DNA of 64,000 nt from Oscarella lobularis (Eukaryota; Porifera; Homoscleromorpha; Homosclerophorida; Oscarellidae), in the NCBI RefSeq assembly GCF_947507565.1, contig NC_089180.1:2914001-2978000 (forward strand), in the 5' to 3' direction. The position numbers were made by a program, and so were the translations under genes. Each line of letters begins with the position of its first letter. Position 1 is the stretch's first letter. Shown here piece by piece: positions 20,264-30,786 of this stretch. Below the pieces are notes generated by a model that did not search any database, was not told the DNA's origin, and worked only from the letters and a program-made list of their open reading frames with translations.

Positions 20264-20620
20264 TAGCCTATCGCATTTGTTTAGCCAAAAACGCCCCATT
20301 TAGGCCAGGAACGGGCGTTCCCTACATGCCAAACGGGGAATCGGCTTGAGATCAACGTAGGCGTTTTCCGCATGGCCACCGTTACAAACGAAATTGCTAA
20401 TTCTCTTTGAATCTAACTGTCGCATCCGCTCTGGCGATAGGATACTCTAAACCCTGATTTTGACAAGTTTTTCAAACAGTTTTTGAAAATTGTTTTCCGG
20501 ACATTATGGGCCGATTTCGATTTACGCGAATAAAAAGAAAAAAAAATAGCAAAGGAAAGTGCTGCAAAAACCGCAGAAGTCGTTACAAAAAGGTACATTT
20601 TAAAAAGCTGTGAATCTTTT
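20264..20620. other. no gene seen
   Basis: No coding or repeat signal recognised. Confidence 0.4.
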
Positions 20621-20626
20621 TGGAAT

Positions 20627-20860
20627 ATGACAAACTTCCATCTCTATTTCATTAGCTATTGGCATTGTGTGGCAACAGATGATATTGTGCTTCTAAGCAG
20701 AATAGAAGTGCTCCCTGCCTGTGACCGTCCTTCGACAACCTTGTCTCACAGCGTGCGACTAAAGTTTGAGAAAGCAGATGTGTTCATTTTTGGAAACCCA
20801 GTTCCACGCAACATATGCGCCATGCTGCCCACAAAATATAAAGAGGAGAAACTTATTTAA
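20627..20860 (+). CDS. hypothetical protein fragment, 77 aa
   Basis: The frame ends VFIFGNPVPRNICAMLPTKYKEEKLI and looks conserved in style (VLPACDRPSTTLSHSVRLKFE), but I cannot name the family. It ends at TAA 20858-20860. No intron signals were recognised at the edges. It may be a transposon-borne fragment. Confidence 0.3.
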   Translation: MTNFHLYFISYWHCVATDDIVLLSRIEVLPACDRPSTTLSHSVRLKFEKADVFIFGNPVPRNICAMLPTKYKEEKLI

Positions 20861-20997
20861 ACTATCGATTCTCTGCTTGTTTGTCCGAGTATTGTTTTTT
20901 TGGCCGTGCAACGTAAAATCAATTCATTAATTACGTCATAGATAGATGGATAGGCAACTGCGCATCACGTGACCGTTTGCAGTGAAGCTAGAGTTGT

Positions 20998-21285
20998 TAT
21001 AGCTTTCGTGAGGCAGTCGACTCGGCCGTGCACGAGAAGATCACGACGGTGGATAACGACCGCACAAGACGCATAGCCGAAAAAGTAAGAGTCGTTCTCG
21101 CCGCCTCCGACGACATTCTCCGAGAAACGGCTGTGCGAATCGTTTCTGCCATCAACGAATGCATCGACAAGACGTCGTCCGTCCGTTCTCATCTCAGACG
21201 ACGCGAACATGCAATGCAGGCCTTCCGGAGCATCCGCTGCGCATCTCTAATGACGGCTTGGGAGCGATTGTACAAGGTCATCTAG
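20998..21285 (+). CDS. hypothetical helical exon
   Basis: The frame (ATG at 21028, open from about 20998) encodes a basic-acidic helical segment ([20 protein letters not shown], then [19 protein letters not shown]). GCATCACGTGACC lies just upstream (20961-20973). It is followed by the ISL2EU-like transposase in the same orientation but is not obviously part of it. Unrecognised. Confidence 0.3.
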   Translation, partial: YSFREAVDSAVHEKITTVDNDRTRRIAEKVRVVLAASDDILRETAVRIVSAINECIDKTSSVRSHLRRREHAMQAFRSIRCASLMTAWERLYKVI

Positions 21286-21304
21286 AGAAAGCTTTGTTGA
21301 AACA

Positions 21305-21884
21305 ATGCCTCGGTTATTCAGGGATCATTTTCGCAATTGCGTCGCCATCATTGATTGCTTTGAAGTATTTTGCGAGCGATCAAGCGATATGAAAGCAAAA
21401 GTGCAATCTTTTTCTAATTACAAACATCATAATACGTCGAAGTTCCTGATTGCTGCATCTCCTCAAGGTGTCATATCGTTCATTTCCAAGGGGTGGGGTG
21501 GGCGCGTCTCGGATAAATATCTAACGGAAATTTGCGGGATTCTACAACATCTTCTACCTGGCGATCTTGTCTTAGCGAATCGAGGCTTCACATTGCAGAA
21601 GCTGTTGGTTTGCAAGGAGCAACTTTAAAGCTACCTCCTTTCACTAGGGGAAAAAGCAGCTCTCGCGAAAAAAGGTCGATGACGCGCGCCAAATGTCCAA
21701 CGTTCGCATACATGTGGAGAGAATCGTCGGGCAGCTAAGGCAAAAATATACATTACTTGCATCCACTGTTCCAGTCAATTTAATGCGTTGCCAAGACGAA
21801 TCTGGATTCACTATGCTTGATAAAATTGCTGTTATTTGCTGAGCTTTGTGCAACTGCTGTGACTCGGTCATACCATTTTGCTAA
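21305..21884 (+). pseudogene. ISL2EU/IS4EU-like DDE transposase (DDE_Tnp_4 type)
   Basis: The frame 21305-21628 contains [47 protein letters not shown] and [11 protein letters not shown]. This is the characteristic order of DDE_Tnp_4 transposases found with THAP domains in cnidarians and other animals. In this family the D of IDCFE and the D of LADRGF are catalytic; here the latter reads ANRGF, so the second D is lost. After 21600 homology moves through other frames (PPFTRGK, then NVRIHVERIVGQLRQKYT), with the final E in HVER present, and ends CCDSVIPFC at 21884. At least two frameshifts and one TGA are needed. The convergent PHD gene tail begins 37 bp after. Confidence 0.75.
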
Positions 21885-22120
21885 AATAAACATGTAGCAG
21901 CAGTTGACGATAGTCACTCACTATTTTTTACATGCAGGGCAAATCCAATTTTCAACTGGAACTTTCCTTAGCTTAAGACACGAAATGTGATACCACTGTA
22001 TCAAACACGAGGTATTGTTGCAGCCAATCATTTCTCCGTCTTTATCTTCCTTGCAGATGCATAGTGCGGAGTTTTCCGAGGTCTCATTCTCACTTGGAAG
22101 GGCATCGTCAGCACTTGCTG
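21834..22120 (-). repeat. 287-bp block shared with 35017-35303: transposase tail plus convergent PHD tail
   Basis: The block is nearly identical to 35017-35303. On the plus strand it holds the last about 15 codons of the transposase; on the minus strand (22120-21921) it holds a PHD finger with C-I-C ... CDNTSCLIQWYHISCL ... CPACKK spacing (intact in the other copy; here the tryptophan or serine positions vary). At 22121 homology ends abruptly. The arrangement shows that the transposase and a YqaJ-PHD gene converge in the parent element. Confidence 0.8.
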
Positions 22121-22870
22121 GATGGGAACCGCGACACGCCCAGGGGCCGGATCGTCACCTAGAATCGACGATCGCTAGCCTACACAAACCGCACTGCTTG
22201 CGAGAAACACCGACCTGATCAAAGTCGTCTAATTGCTCTAATAGTAGCGACGGCGGGGCTTTTCGATAGCGCAGGCAAGAGCAAGAAGATCGCGGGATTG
22301 GCCACCGAATATACTCATCCGCCTCTTGCAGCGCGTGCAAACGCTTTTGACATCATTGGGTATGTCAGGACAGGTTCGATAAAGGGAAAAACACTCGCGT
22401 CGAATTCGAATGCGTCTGAGCGATAGTGATTTACAGCATTTCTCGTTTTCTTTAGAAGGTATAAGGAACGTCGCAAACAAAGTACGAAAAGACAAATTTT
22501 GCTGTAAGGATTGTTGGTTTATAGACAGATTTGGACTGTGTTTTCCCTTGTAGCCGAAAACTCGGAGCTCTACCTGCGGAAGAATTTTCGATTTGCAGAA
22601 GGTCTTTGCACGAGAGTAACGGGACTATATTAGCAAGGCAACGCCCAATGATGTAAGGTGCTTGCGCAGTAGCAAACTAGGTTAACAATTCCTAACCACC
22701 CCTGACAACGGCCTCGTAACTTAATTAGCGTTTTTTACACCCTTTATGAATAACGTCATTGTTTCCCTCATAAATACTTTAGTACAGACTAGCTGTCTAA
22801 TACCCGGCTACGCCGGGTCAGAGCCGTATATAAAGTCAGAGCCGTATATAAAGAGAGCTGCGCCAACTTA
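22121..22870. other. unrecognised; cysteine-rich minus frames
   Basis: Minus-strand frames at 22218-22495 contain scattered CxxC pairs (VCTRCKRRM) but no convincing zinc-binding domain. No other signal. A transition to the THAP gene occurs before 22900. Confidence 0.3.
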
Positions 22871-22963
22871 ATTGGTCACGTGATTTCATGGACGCCATAT
22901 TGGGTCCAGCGCGAAGTACGAATTGCTGGATGTTTTCTTGCTTTTCTCAACCGCCAACCGCGA

Positions 22964-24931
22964 CATGCCTTCTTGTGCTGCTCCAGGATTCTCAAATCGT
23001 ACCGAAGAGGGGTACAAATTGTACAGGTTTCCTCGAGATCGTGAAAGGAGGCGAAAATGGCAAACGCAAGTAAAGAGAGATAAGTGGCTTCCCAACGATA
23101 TAGGGTCGAAATTGTGCGGGGTGCGTTCGCGAGCAGTTTGGAACGGCAATTTGGCCACTATGCCCACTTTACTCAATTGTAGATTCACTTCAAGCAGTCG
23201 CAATTTGAAATTCGTCGCGACGGTCGAAAAAGGCTGAAATGGGATGCGATACCTACGATCTTTTCTTACCGATCCATTCGGCCAGCGAGAAAGCCTCCGA
23301 AACCGCGCTGTGATGACTCGAAAGATAGCATGTCGAGTTTCCATCTGGCTGATCACACGTACAGTCGTGTTGGTGCTGATCTTTCTGAGCTGCAATCGAG
23401 TTCCTTATCAAGCGACCCCACGGATTCAGGCAGCCCTGATAAAGGCGACCGTTATAGTACCAGCAGCGATGTCGCGCTCGCTTCGAATACTGCTGAATCA
23501 AGAATTGCCGACTTAGAGGCCAAACTGGAAGCAATGTCAAAGGAAAATGCCGTTCTTGTGTCCGAGAACAGAGAGCTTAAAGGAAATTTTGGACTATTAT
23601 TTACGGAAGATCAAGTACATGCCATTCAACGAGGAGGAGAGATGATTTCCTGGTTGACCGAAACCATCAAGAAAGGTCTTCAAATTCGCTTCGCCTGTGG
23701 CACAACTGGGTACAATCTTTTACGCAGTCATCATCAGCCATTGCCGGGAATTCGCACTCTACAACGTAGGATGGCAAAATTCAATTTTGAGCCAGGTGTC
23801 CTCCATCAAATCGTCGAAGCGCTTTCAGCGAAAAATTCGCTTTGGAGCTTGAGAATCGATGTCGTGGTCATAATAACTCCTGTTTGAACAGGTTTCCAAT
23901 GACCAAGTTTCCCTATCTTCATTTCAGTAAGTAATTTCACAACAAAATTCAAAAACGTTATTGCAGCAGTGTACTTCTCGGGGTTTGCTCCGCTAAGAGC
24001 CATGACCGGGTGACGGCTACACATCAGGTCAAACCATTTGTTGCATACTTCCAAAAACCAAACTGTCGCTGAATGTTACACAATTTGTTTCCACCTTGAC
24101 GATATACCGGTAGCATAAAAACTAAGCCGTGAGTGGCTTGGCCGGCATGGTGAGATAAATTTACGTTGCCTATAATTTGACCGATGCTGCTGTCGTATTC
24201 GATCGCCGATGAAATAGACATTTCGTCCAATGTGATGCAGCAGAACTTTTCTTCTTCTTTCATACACGTAACTTTTGCTTGACCTCTCGTCTGACGCAGG
24301 ACTGTTTAGAAAATCTGTTTAGCGTAGTACGAACAAAGAACCCAACTCCAACACCACTCGCTTTTAAGAGCGCTTTAAAAAGTATATGCGTCAGTCAATT
24401 CCTGAAAGTACCCAACCGTAATGAAAGCTACTTTAATGACGACCGCGAATTCTTGGCGGATCTTTTTCGAGACCTACCTGGAGAGGAACTAAGGCAACCT
24501 GAGCCTGACCTTGATGAAATACCTGTAACTCTTGCTGATGAAGTCAGTAAAGGTGAACAAAACGGACTGTTTTATATTTTGGGTTATTGTGTAAATAGTC
24601 TTAGAAAGAGTTCCAAGTTGTGCGACACATGCATAACTGCGATTGAGGAAAAAACGAAAGCTGTGGTGGGTCTTTGCTGACTGACTTGAAAGAGTATCGA
24701 ACTGGATGTTTGACAAAAATCACAAATTCTCTATTTCAAAAGATGCTTCACGTTGAACGCATGTTTCGTGGATTAGAAGACACAGTTTTGCTGTCAATAA
24801 TTAATGCCAAAGAAACACTAATTAATGAAGCAGAAATTCTGCTGAACGACGTAGCACTTCCATCGTGCCACAACGTCAAGAGGGAACTTCTCTCTAAATA
24901 TTTAAATGTAAGGACTGTCTATTTTTTGTAA
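22964..24931 (+). pseudogene. THAP/P-element-type (THAP9-like) transposase with inverted catalytic core
   Basis: Plus strand, in order: a THAP finger from MPSCAAPGFSN (22964), with YKLYRFPRDRERRRKWQ; a coiled coil (LEAKLEAMSKENAVLVSENR); and a DNA-binding/GTP-like P-element region (IRFACGTTGYNLLRSH, GIRTLQRRMAKF) to about 23830. The RNase H core, with LDEMSISSAIEYD and VIMTTTSILKLQ, is on the minus strand from 24263 to about 23842. The C-terminal part resumes on the plus strand at 24279 (LTSRLTQDCLENLFSVVR) and runs to LPSCHNVKRELLSKYLNVR at 24925. The second THAP zinc cysteine is phenylalanine (GFSN), and the CxxH part is degenerate. Apart from the inversion the gene is well preserved. Confidence 0.8.
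23842..24268 (-). other. inverted internal segment of the P-element transposase
   Basis: Minus-strand translation joins MKEEEKFCCITLDEMSI to CNKWFDLMCSRHPVMALSG and GHWKPVQTGVIM, which in THAP9-like proteins lie between the flanking plus-strand parts. The left breakpoint lies at 23827-23841, where AGCGAA and TTCGCT form a small inverted repeat around AAA. The right breakpoint is near 24262-24272. The inverted piece keeps an open frame over most of its length, so the rearrangement may be fairly recent. Confidence 0.75.
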
Positions 24932-24932
24932 G

Positions 24933-26436
24933 GTGGCTAATGGTAAACGTTTTGTCACAACCCTTCAAGACGTTTTGAGAAGAAACGTCGAGACTTCTGA
25001 TACAATCCAGAAGCAGGCTGCCGGAAACGTCGTTAAGCGAATAATGAGTTCCTCCTGCCCTGATGCAGACGATATTATGATTCTTTTGCCTACCACAGGC
25101 TATGGGGCGCAGGTGAGCAAGTAACCTTGATTTGTCTTAGTTTATTGTTAAACGGCGTGTTTGTATGTGTGTAGAATTTAAGACTTGCAAGAATACCAGA
25201 CGCACGAGTTCCCTCTGATCACGCATCAACACAAACAGTTCGAGGTAGAACAGCGATTTTAGAAAAGCTTTGAGCGGTGATCAGCAGAAGTACTAATTCG
25301 AGCGACTCGAGCTCTCGTGCACAACTTCTTTATGAAGTCGGCCGAACCAGCAAGGAAGACCGGTGACTCTTGTTGAAAGACGCTGGCTTTGTCATTCCTG
25401 CAGACCACTGCATTGAACCAGGAACGGGTCTCGTCCTGAAGGCCGATCTTGGTTTGCCATGGACGAAACTAAAAATCCTCAGGCGGTAAGTTGGTTTGAA
25501 TAAGACAACTAGCCCGTGTTTCTACCAAGTGACTCTCTGATTTTTATGATTTAGATGACTATCAAAATGGGGCTTAAGAATTCCAGGAGAACGGAGGAAC
25601 AGGGAATTGATGTCAGAACTGGTCCCTTAAGATACCATCTTGGAAATGGCAGTCTTCACATTTAAATTGGCTTCATCACTTATGCTGAATTCGCGCCTCG
25701 TGTCTACGTCGACAACCTTTGGAATACATTATCATTCAATTTGAACATGTTGAATGCGTGAGTTCACTTGGGCTATATTTATTCGACGACTCTAAAAAGA
25801 CTCTACCTGTAGTTCCGGCAGATTAACATGGCACGACGGTTGCATTCCCGAGGATGAAATATGGGTTAAACTAGGAGGGAATCATGGTGGCGGTTCCTTT
25901 ATGTTCTCGCTGCAACTCGGAAATGCTCCTTGAGTTAATTCAGTTTAAAACACCTTTCCCGTCTGCTGCTTTTAGGCAGCAGACTCAAAGACAAATTGAA
26001 AGTAGCTTTAGGTCATTACAAAAATCAGATTTTGCAAATACTGTCGTCAAAGTGGAAGTAGGTGTTACAATACTTTTTGCAGTGTTTAGAAGAAGTGCAA
26101 CACTACTGTTTTAGAGACAAGAGTGTCGATATATTTGTCTTTGGAGATTACGAGTTTTTGTCCGAACTATACGGCATTTTGGGGGCTTGCGGTAAGACTG
26201 CAGCTAGAAACAAGCGTTACTAAATCTGTTGTTTAAGGCTTTCGACTGTGTCTTTGGTGCCTTTGTACAAAGAAAAACGCACAAGATCTCATGAAAAAAG
26301 AAGCAGAAGCGAAGTTCGGTCCCTAGAGGCATTCTTGGAAAGTGGAGCAAATCTGAAAAGGGCAAAGCTTTTCACCAACGTAATCACCATACCCATGTTT
26401 GATATTAAAATCGACCACGTAAAGAGACGCAGATAG
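24933..26436 (+). pseudogene. multi-exon transposon-associated protein, GGNHGGGSF family
   Basis: Exon-like pieces in order: about 25400-25488 (GLVLKADLGLPWTKLKILRR) ending in GTAAGT; an intron to 25555; a middle exon; about 25832-25918 (WHDGCIPEDEIWVKLGG, NHGGGSFMFSLQLGN); then HYKNQILQILSSKWK at about 26020-26060; 26116-26190 (VDIFVFGDYEFLSELYGILG) followed by GTAAG; and 26237-26436 (SGANLKRAKLFTNVITIPMF). I recall this protein type as a repeated, unnamed family in cnidarian genomes; its biochemical role is unknown to me. A homologous C-terminus lies at 41100-41312. Several stops and frame changes make this copy dead. Confidence 0.55.
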
Positions 26437-26449
26437 CTTGAAGTACAGT

Positions 26450-27163
26450 CAAACCTTTTTATCTTGACTCATTAAAAAGCGAACACCGCTGTTAAACCGG
26501 ACAGTCTGCCTGGTCCAAAAGTTTATTAACCATTTTTTTTCTAGTTCTCTCTCTTATAGCGGACACTCTATATTGCCGAAGCGGACGCTAAGTTTAGACC
26601 CCACATACTTAATAAGTGCAAGTTTTATACAGACTTAGTCTACTTGCTCTACTCTTTTTATTCATTCTGTAGTTAGTTAAAGCCTCTTTTCATTTTATTC
26701 GTTTGCTGTCGACCTTTCTAAAAGTTCTAAGATACGATCTAAATATTGCGACGCTCCTAACAGCTTGCTTTCTGATATCACTGCAAAATTGCAAGCCTTA
26801 AATCGTTTTGTTTTTCTTCTAAAGGATAATGCTAGATGTCATCTCGCTGATTTAGCTGCAAATGTTTCAAACATCGAGGTGGTTGTTCTGCCTGCAAACA
26901 CTACGTTAGGTTTGCAACTTCTAGATTTTGGAATAATTAGAAACTATAAGAATTATTATCGCAGCCTACTTTTAAAGTATGTCATTGCTAAGATTGACAA
27001 GGCAACGTGCGTATCGAATATAGCAAAATCGCTTACAATTCCATACGCTATCTAGTGGGTTGCAGCAGCAATGAAACGCGTATCTGCAGGAACAATCAAA
27101 AAGTGCTTTCAAAAGGCTAGCGTAGCAAACGTCGACTTTGAAATAGTGTCTGCTAAAAATTAA
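26450..27163 (+). pseudogene. Tigger fragment with 5' terminal repeat and DDE C-terminal half
   Basis: TACAGTCAAACCTTTTTATC at about 26451 is a Tigger-type end. From 26765 the frame contains VFLLKDNARCHLADLAANVS (second catalytic D) and VVVLPANTTLGLQLLDFGII (normally TS-x-x-QP-x-D; the D is kept). It ends near 27055 and continues past a TAG as MKRVSAGTIKKCFQKA to 27163. The N-terminal half is missing, so the copy is internally deleted. Confidence 0.7.
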
Positions 27164-27600
27164 AAAGAAGATCCTTTTGCGGATTAGGAATAAGATTAAT
27201 AAAAGTGATAGTGAACTGAACTTTCTGATTCGCCAACTGACAAATAAAGAGAATGTGCTTGACGCGAACAAATCAAAATTTATTTTCCAATTTGTAAAGA
27301 AATCTCAAATGTAACGTAAGAAAAAGTGTTGTTTTGCGAGGATGCAATCGGAGGATGAAATGGCTGACATCACGATGATGATGGCTTGAGCAAAGTAGTG
27401 AGAGAACCAAAACTTGAGCGTTTCAAAGTTGCTGTTAAATGCTTGCTAGTGAGCCAAGATGCTCGTAAAAAATTCTGGAATTGTCGTTACATCCGCTCCG
27501 GTGTCAATCGTGAATGACAGGGGCGTGTCACTGACACGGACTTTCTACGGCGGCGTTATGGAAGACAACCAAACTGTCGTTCTTTTGCTTTCGAGCTATT
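27164..27600. other. no gene seen
   Basis: No supported feature. The minus frame at 27271-26972 is antisense to the Tigger fragment. Confidence 0.4.
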
Positions 27601-27621
27601 TGACGCATTTCGGTATTCAGC

Positions 27622-28563
27622 ACTAGTAAGGTATGCAAGGAACTGGGGGTGCCGGTGGCACAAAAGAAGATTGGCGGCCCCAGTACAACGCTGACATTCT
27701 TGGGCATTGAGTTGGATACGGTGGCGGAGATCATGCGTTTGCCAGCGGCAAAGCTCCTACGCCTGCGAGAGGAGCTCCGGAGTTGGCGGTCACGATCGGC
27801 GGGAACGAAAAGCAGCCTGCTTTCTCTTATAGGTTCTCTACAACACGCAGCGTCGGTAGTACCAGCGGGAAAAGAGTTTTTGCGCCGGTCGATCGACGCA
27901 TCTAAGGGCCGCCGACAGCTCTCAGAGATCGTGCGCCTCAACGCAGAGGCAAAAGCAGATTTGCGATGGTGGAATTCATTCTTAGAGGGCTGGAATGGCA
28001 AGAGTTTCTTTTCTATGGCAGCAGCGTCGCCTCGGTTTGACGTGGAGAGCGACGCGTCCGGCTCGTGGGGTTGCGGGGCAGTTTAGGAATCTCATTGGTT
28101 CCGCTGGGCCTGGTCGGCAGCATGGGCGCCACAATCGATCGCCCCGAAAGAATTGCTCCCCGTGATGCTGGCGGCAGTGCTGTGGTGCCACTGGGAAGGA
28201 ACGCCCGTGTTGCTCGAACTCGACAACACTGTGGTGGCGGCGGCGGTGTGTTCGGGTTTGAGCGAAGACGTGTTAATTATGCCGCTCCTTCGCACACTCC
28301 AGTTCTTCGCGGGGCACTTCGGTTGCAACATTCCGACTCGGAGGCATTCAAAGAACCCTACGCAGTCTGCCGTCGCCAAAGACGCGCCTGTGCCTGATCT
28401 TCGTGCTCGTCCCCAACGCACCGCAAACGTTCCAACAGAGGTATCGTCGGCGGCAGCGAGAGCTCGTCTGACGCCGCACCGCGTTTGCCTGCACGCGTTC
28501 AAAGCCCTGAATCCGGCGGTCCAAGACCTGCGGCCGCGGTCAAAATGGTTGAGCGGCTCCTAA
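27622..28563 (+). pseudogene. DIRS-like reverse transcriptase C-terminus and RNase H
   Basis: One frame runs from about 27622 to 28563, broken by TAG at 28084-28086. It contains TLTFLGIELDTVAEIMRLP and LLSLIGSLQHAASVV (the RT thumb/connection typical of DIRS and Ngaro). RNase H follows with VESDASGSWGCGA and VLLELDNTVVAAAV. The end (LTPHRVCLHAFKALNP) matches the linker before the recombinase. The catalytic YxDD box lies upstream and is missing. The GC content is higher than the surroundings, as also at 10.4-12.6 kb, suggesting the gypsy and DIRS elements came from a compositionally distinct family. Minus frames are shadows. Confidence 0.8.
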
Positions 28564-28667
28564 CGTGTTGTGAAGACTGCGCACTTCGGAAAGATACTAA
28601 CGCACGGTCTACGCCGCGCCGAGAAAGGTTACAACAGTTGGAATGAGTATACTAAAAAGTTTTTCAT

Positions 28668-28955
28668 TTGCTGCCCTCGCACTGCCGTTTAAGTCATGAC
28701 GATGCAGTTCTTACAGATCTTGAAAGGGCAGTTAAAATGTACGACTCTGAAATGCCTAGCGCGGCAATATTCCCGACTAAGTATAAAATGTGGGTCGCAA
28801 AGTGGAAAACACATGAATCGGAATGCCCAAATCGTGACATTAGAAAAAAGATTTTACGTTCAACCGACGAAATGGAAAAACTAGTTCGCATATTTGTGAA
28901 AATGCATCAAAGGAGAATGAAATTAAGGTTTTTTTTAGAGACCAATGACATTTGA
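28668..28955 (+). pseudogene. hAT transposase fragment (P52rIPK-like)
   Basis: The frame contains LERAVKMYDSEMPSAAIFP and then MWVAKWKTHESECPN. This matches the segment of hAT transposases between the catalytic domain and the dimerisation signature (Y-x-x-D-x-P-S ... W-x-x-x-W). The SERSFS motif is not present downstream. About 95 residues survive, ending at TGA 28953-28955. Confidence 0.5.
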
Positions 28956-29916
28956 ATAATGAGTTTGTGTAGCTGTTATATTGAAATAAAATGCACTAGT
29001 GTGGGCGTGGTCGAGCAAAAAAATTTCGCCACTGCGTACTGGTTGCATCACCAGTGCCGTGATTTAGATGAAATAAGTGAGGTGCTGCTGATCTAAGCTC
29101 GTCAACGTATCCACTAAAACTGAAGTGCGACAAAAATCGCCGGACGTTGTAAGGCATTTCAGACAATTCAGAGCCTCCGATTCGCCAACCAAGTGAGCAT
29201 TGACACTCATTTAGTCAATGCATGTACAATGCATGCAAATTAGTTTAACGAATGCAATGTTGCAGCAATTTTCTGGCGGAAATTGTCCAACGTGAAATGA
29301 TGATGTTTACTTGGTGATTTATTTTCATCACTTTTGACAGATTGAATAACGTCCATAAACGACGGTATAAAAACTTCAGGAAGACCTTGCACCGACTTCA
29401 GGTCAGTCACTGGCTGCGTTGCAAGCAATTCGATCCATAACTTCATTGCTTACTTGCTACATCCATTGCGCGAGTAAGAGAGTGCGTCACGCAATGTCAG
29501 TACCGATGCTATTTATTTTAGTTCCTGTCTGTGGAGACAGGATATTAGGGCGGTACCCGCCTCGACCCTTTCTCGCTTGAGAGGAGCATCCGGGAATACG
29601 AGAAAGGGTCTGAGACGAGACTATTTGTTGATCAAGGCACGGAAGAAATTCTGAAGGTTGATCTTCAGCCTGGAAATCAACCTCAGGAGCTTCCTAACTA
29701 GTCGTGTGCGTTCATATGGTAGATGCCGAAGACACAATCTAAAAAGAACGAAAGATAAGACGTTGACGCTGAGAAAGCAGCACTGTCGTGTTAGCGTGAG
29801 AGCAAGCGTGAGAAGTAAGTACGAAGGAAATGCGTCTAAGGTCGTACATACGGCTGTAACAGCAAAACGAAATGTTTACCTAAACTTATCTTTCGGAATA
29901 GAAACCAGAAGCAATA
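28956..29916. other. mostly unrecognised, with one shared peptide motif
   Basis: At 29622-29700 the plus strand encodes FVDQGTEEILKVDLQPGNQ, homologous to FVDLGTGEILKVLLQPGNR at 38928-38985. The minus frame 29446-29240 (LPEVFIPSFMDVIQSVK) is unrecognised. No complete gene. Confidence 0.4.
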
Positions 29917-30332
29917 CGTATTACCTCACTTTTTGCTGCAATATGGTAAAAGTGAAGCTTTCTGCTCCCAAAGTTTTCACTGGTTGACTACTAAAACGGC
30001 ATGCCGGTCTAATGCGGGGAACGCCGTTATCGTTAGAGGTGGTGTTGAATGCGAATCGCGCGATCCAACAGGTTTAGCTGACGAAGGAACAGATGACCCT
30101 CTTACAAACGAGGAATAAGCTAGCAGATTAGACGTTGCTATTTCAGTTGTAGTGTTTTCAGCTCGTTTGCCTTGTAACCTATGTTCATGCTTTACGTATG
30201 TTTTCCCACTGATACAAGTTTGCCAAAAACAAACAAGAGCACCTCGCTTTATCCGGCATGCCGATGTCCCTGGGGTACACCCTGGTAATCCTAACTTTAA
30301 ACCGGCATGCAGCAAAAATTGAGGTAATACGG
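29917..30332. mobile_element. MITE family M1, copy 1 (416 bp)
   Basis: The left end begins CGTATTACCTCACTTTTTGC and the right end is its reverse complement (GCAAAAATTGAGGTAATACG). It aligns over its whole length with 52454-52895. Within it a 55-60 residue open frame (SQSFHWLTTKTACR ... SRDPTGLAD) ending at TAA 30116-30118 is conserved in the other copy. Several GGCATGCC palindromes lie inside. No transposase is encoded. The target-site duplication is not clear for this copy. Confidence 0.85.
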
Positions 30333-30786
30333 AATTTATTTCTTGACTCCGACGTTGTACAATTTTCCACTCTAGATATAGCTCTATTATAGTTGTGATG
30401 CCTTGAAAGCTTTGCTTATATCTTCGCAAGTAGCAGAGACATATTGATGATAAAAAATAAACGAAAAGCGAAGATCGATGGGATCATAAGGTGAATCTCT
30501 GCATATAACGGGCGCGCCTTCCGTGGTTTTATGCATCGTTACACGTAGGGCTGAATAGGGTTTCTCTACCGACGCTGGTGTCTAGGCTTTTGAAGTCCGT
30601 AGCTCTCAGAGAAACAGTACAAATAGCAGCCTTTGTTACGAGCACATCCGGGGAAAAACGGTAAAAGCAGCCACAGAAGCAAGATGCAAATCGCGCGTTT
30701 TTCATTGATCAAGAGCTTATTTTAGTTATCCGGAACATCCGATCGTTTTGTTGGCCTTCTGATGCTTTGTACAACTCGCGAGCAAT
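30333..30786. other. no gene; 47-bp repeat at 30724-30770
   Basis: The only recognised item is the segment shared with 1324-1370, which ends 16 bp before the stop of the Tigger gene on the minus strand. Confidence 0.45.
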
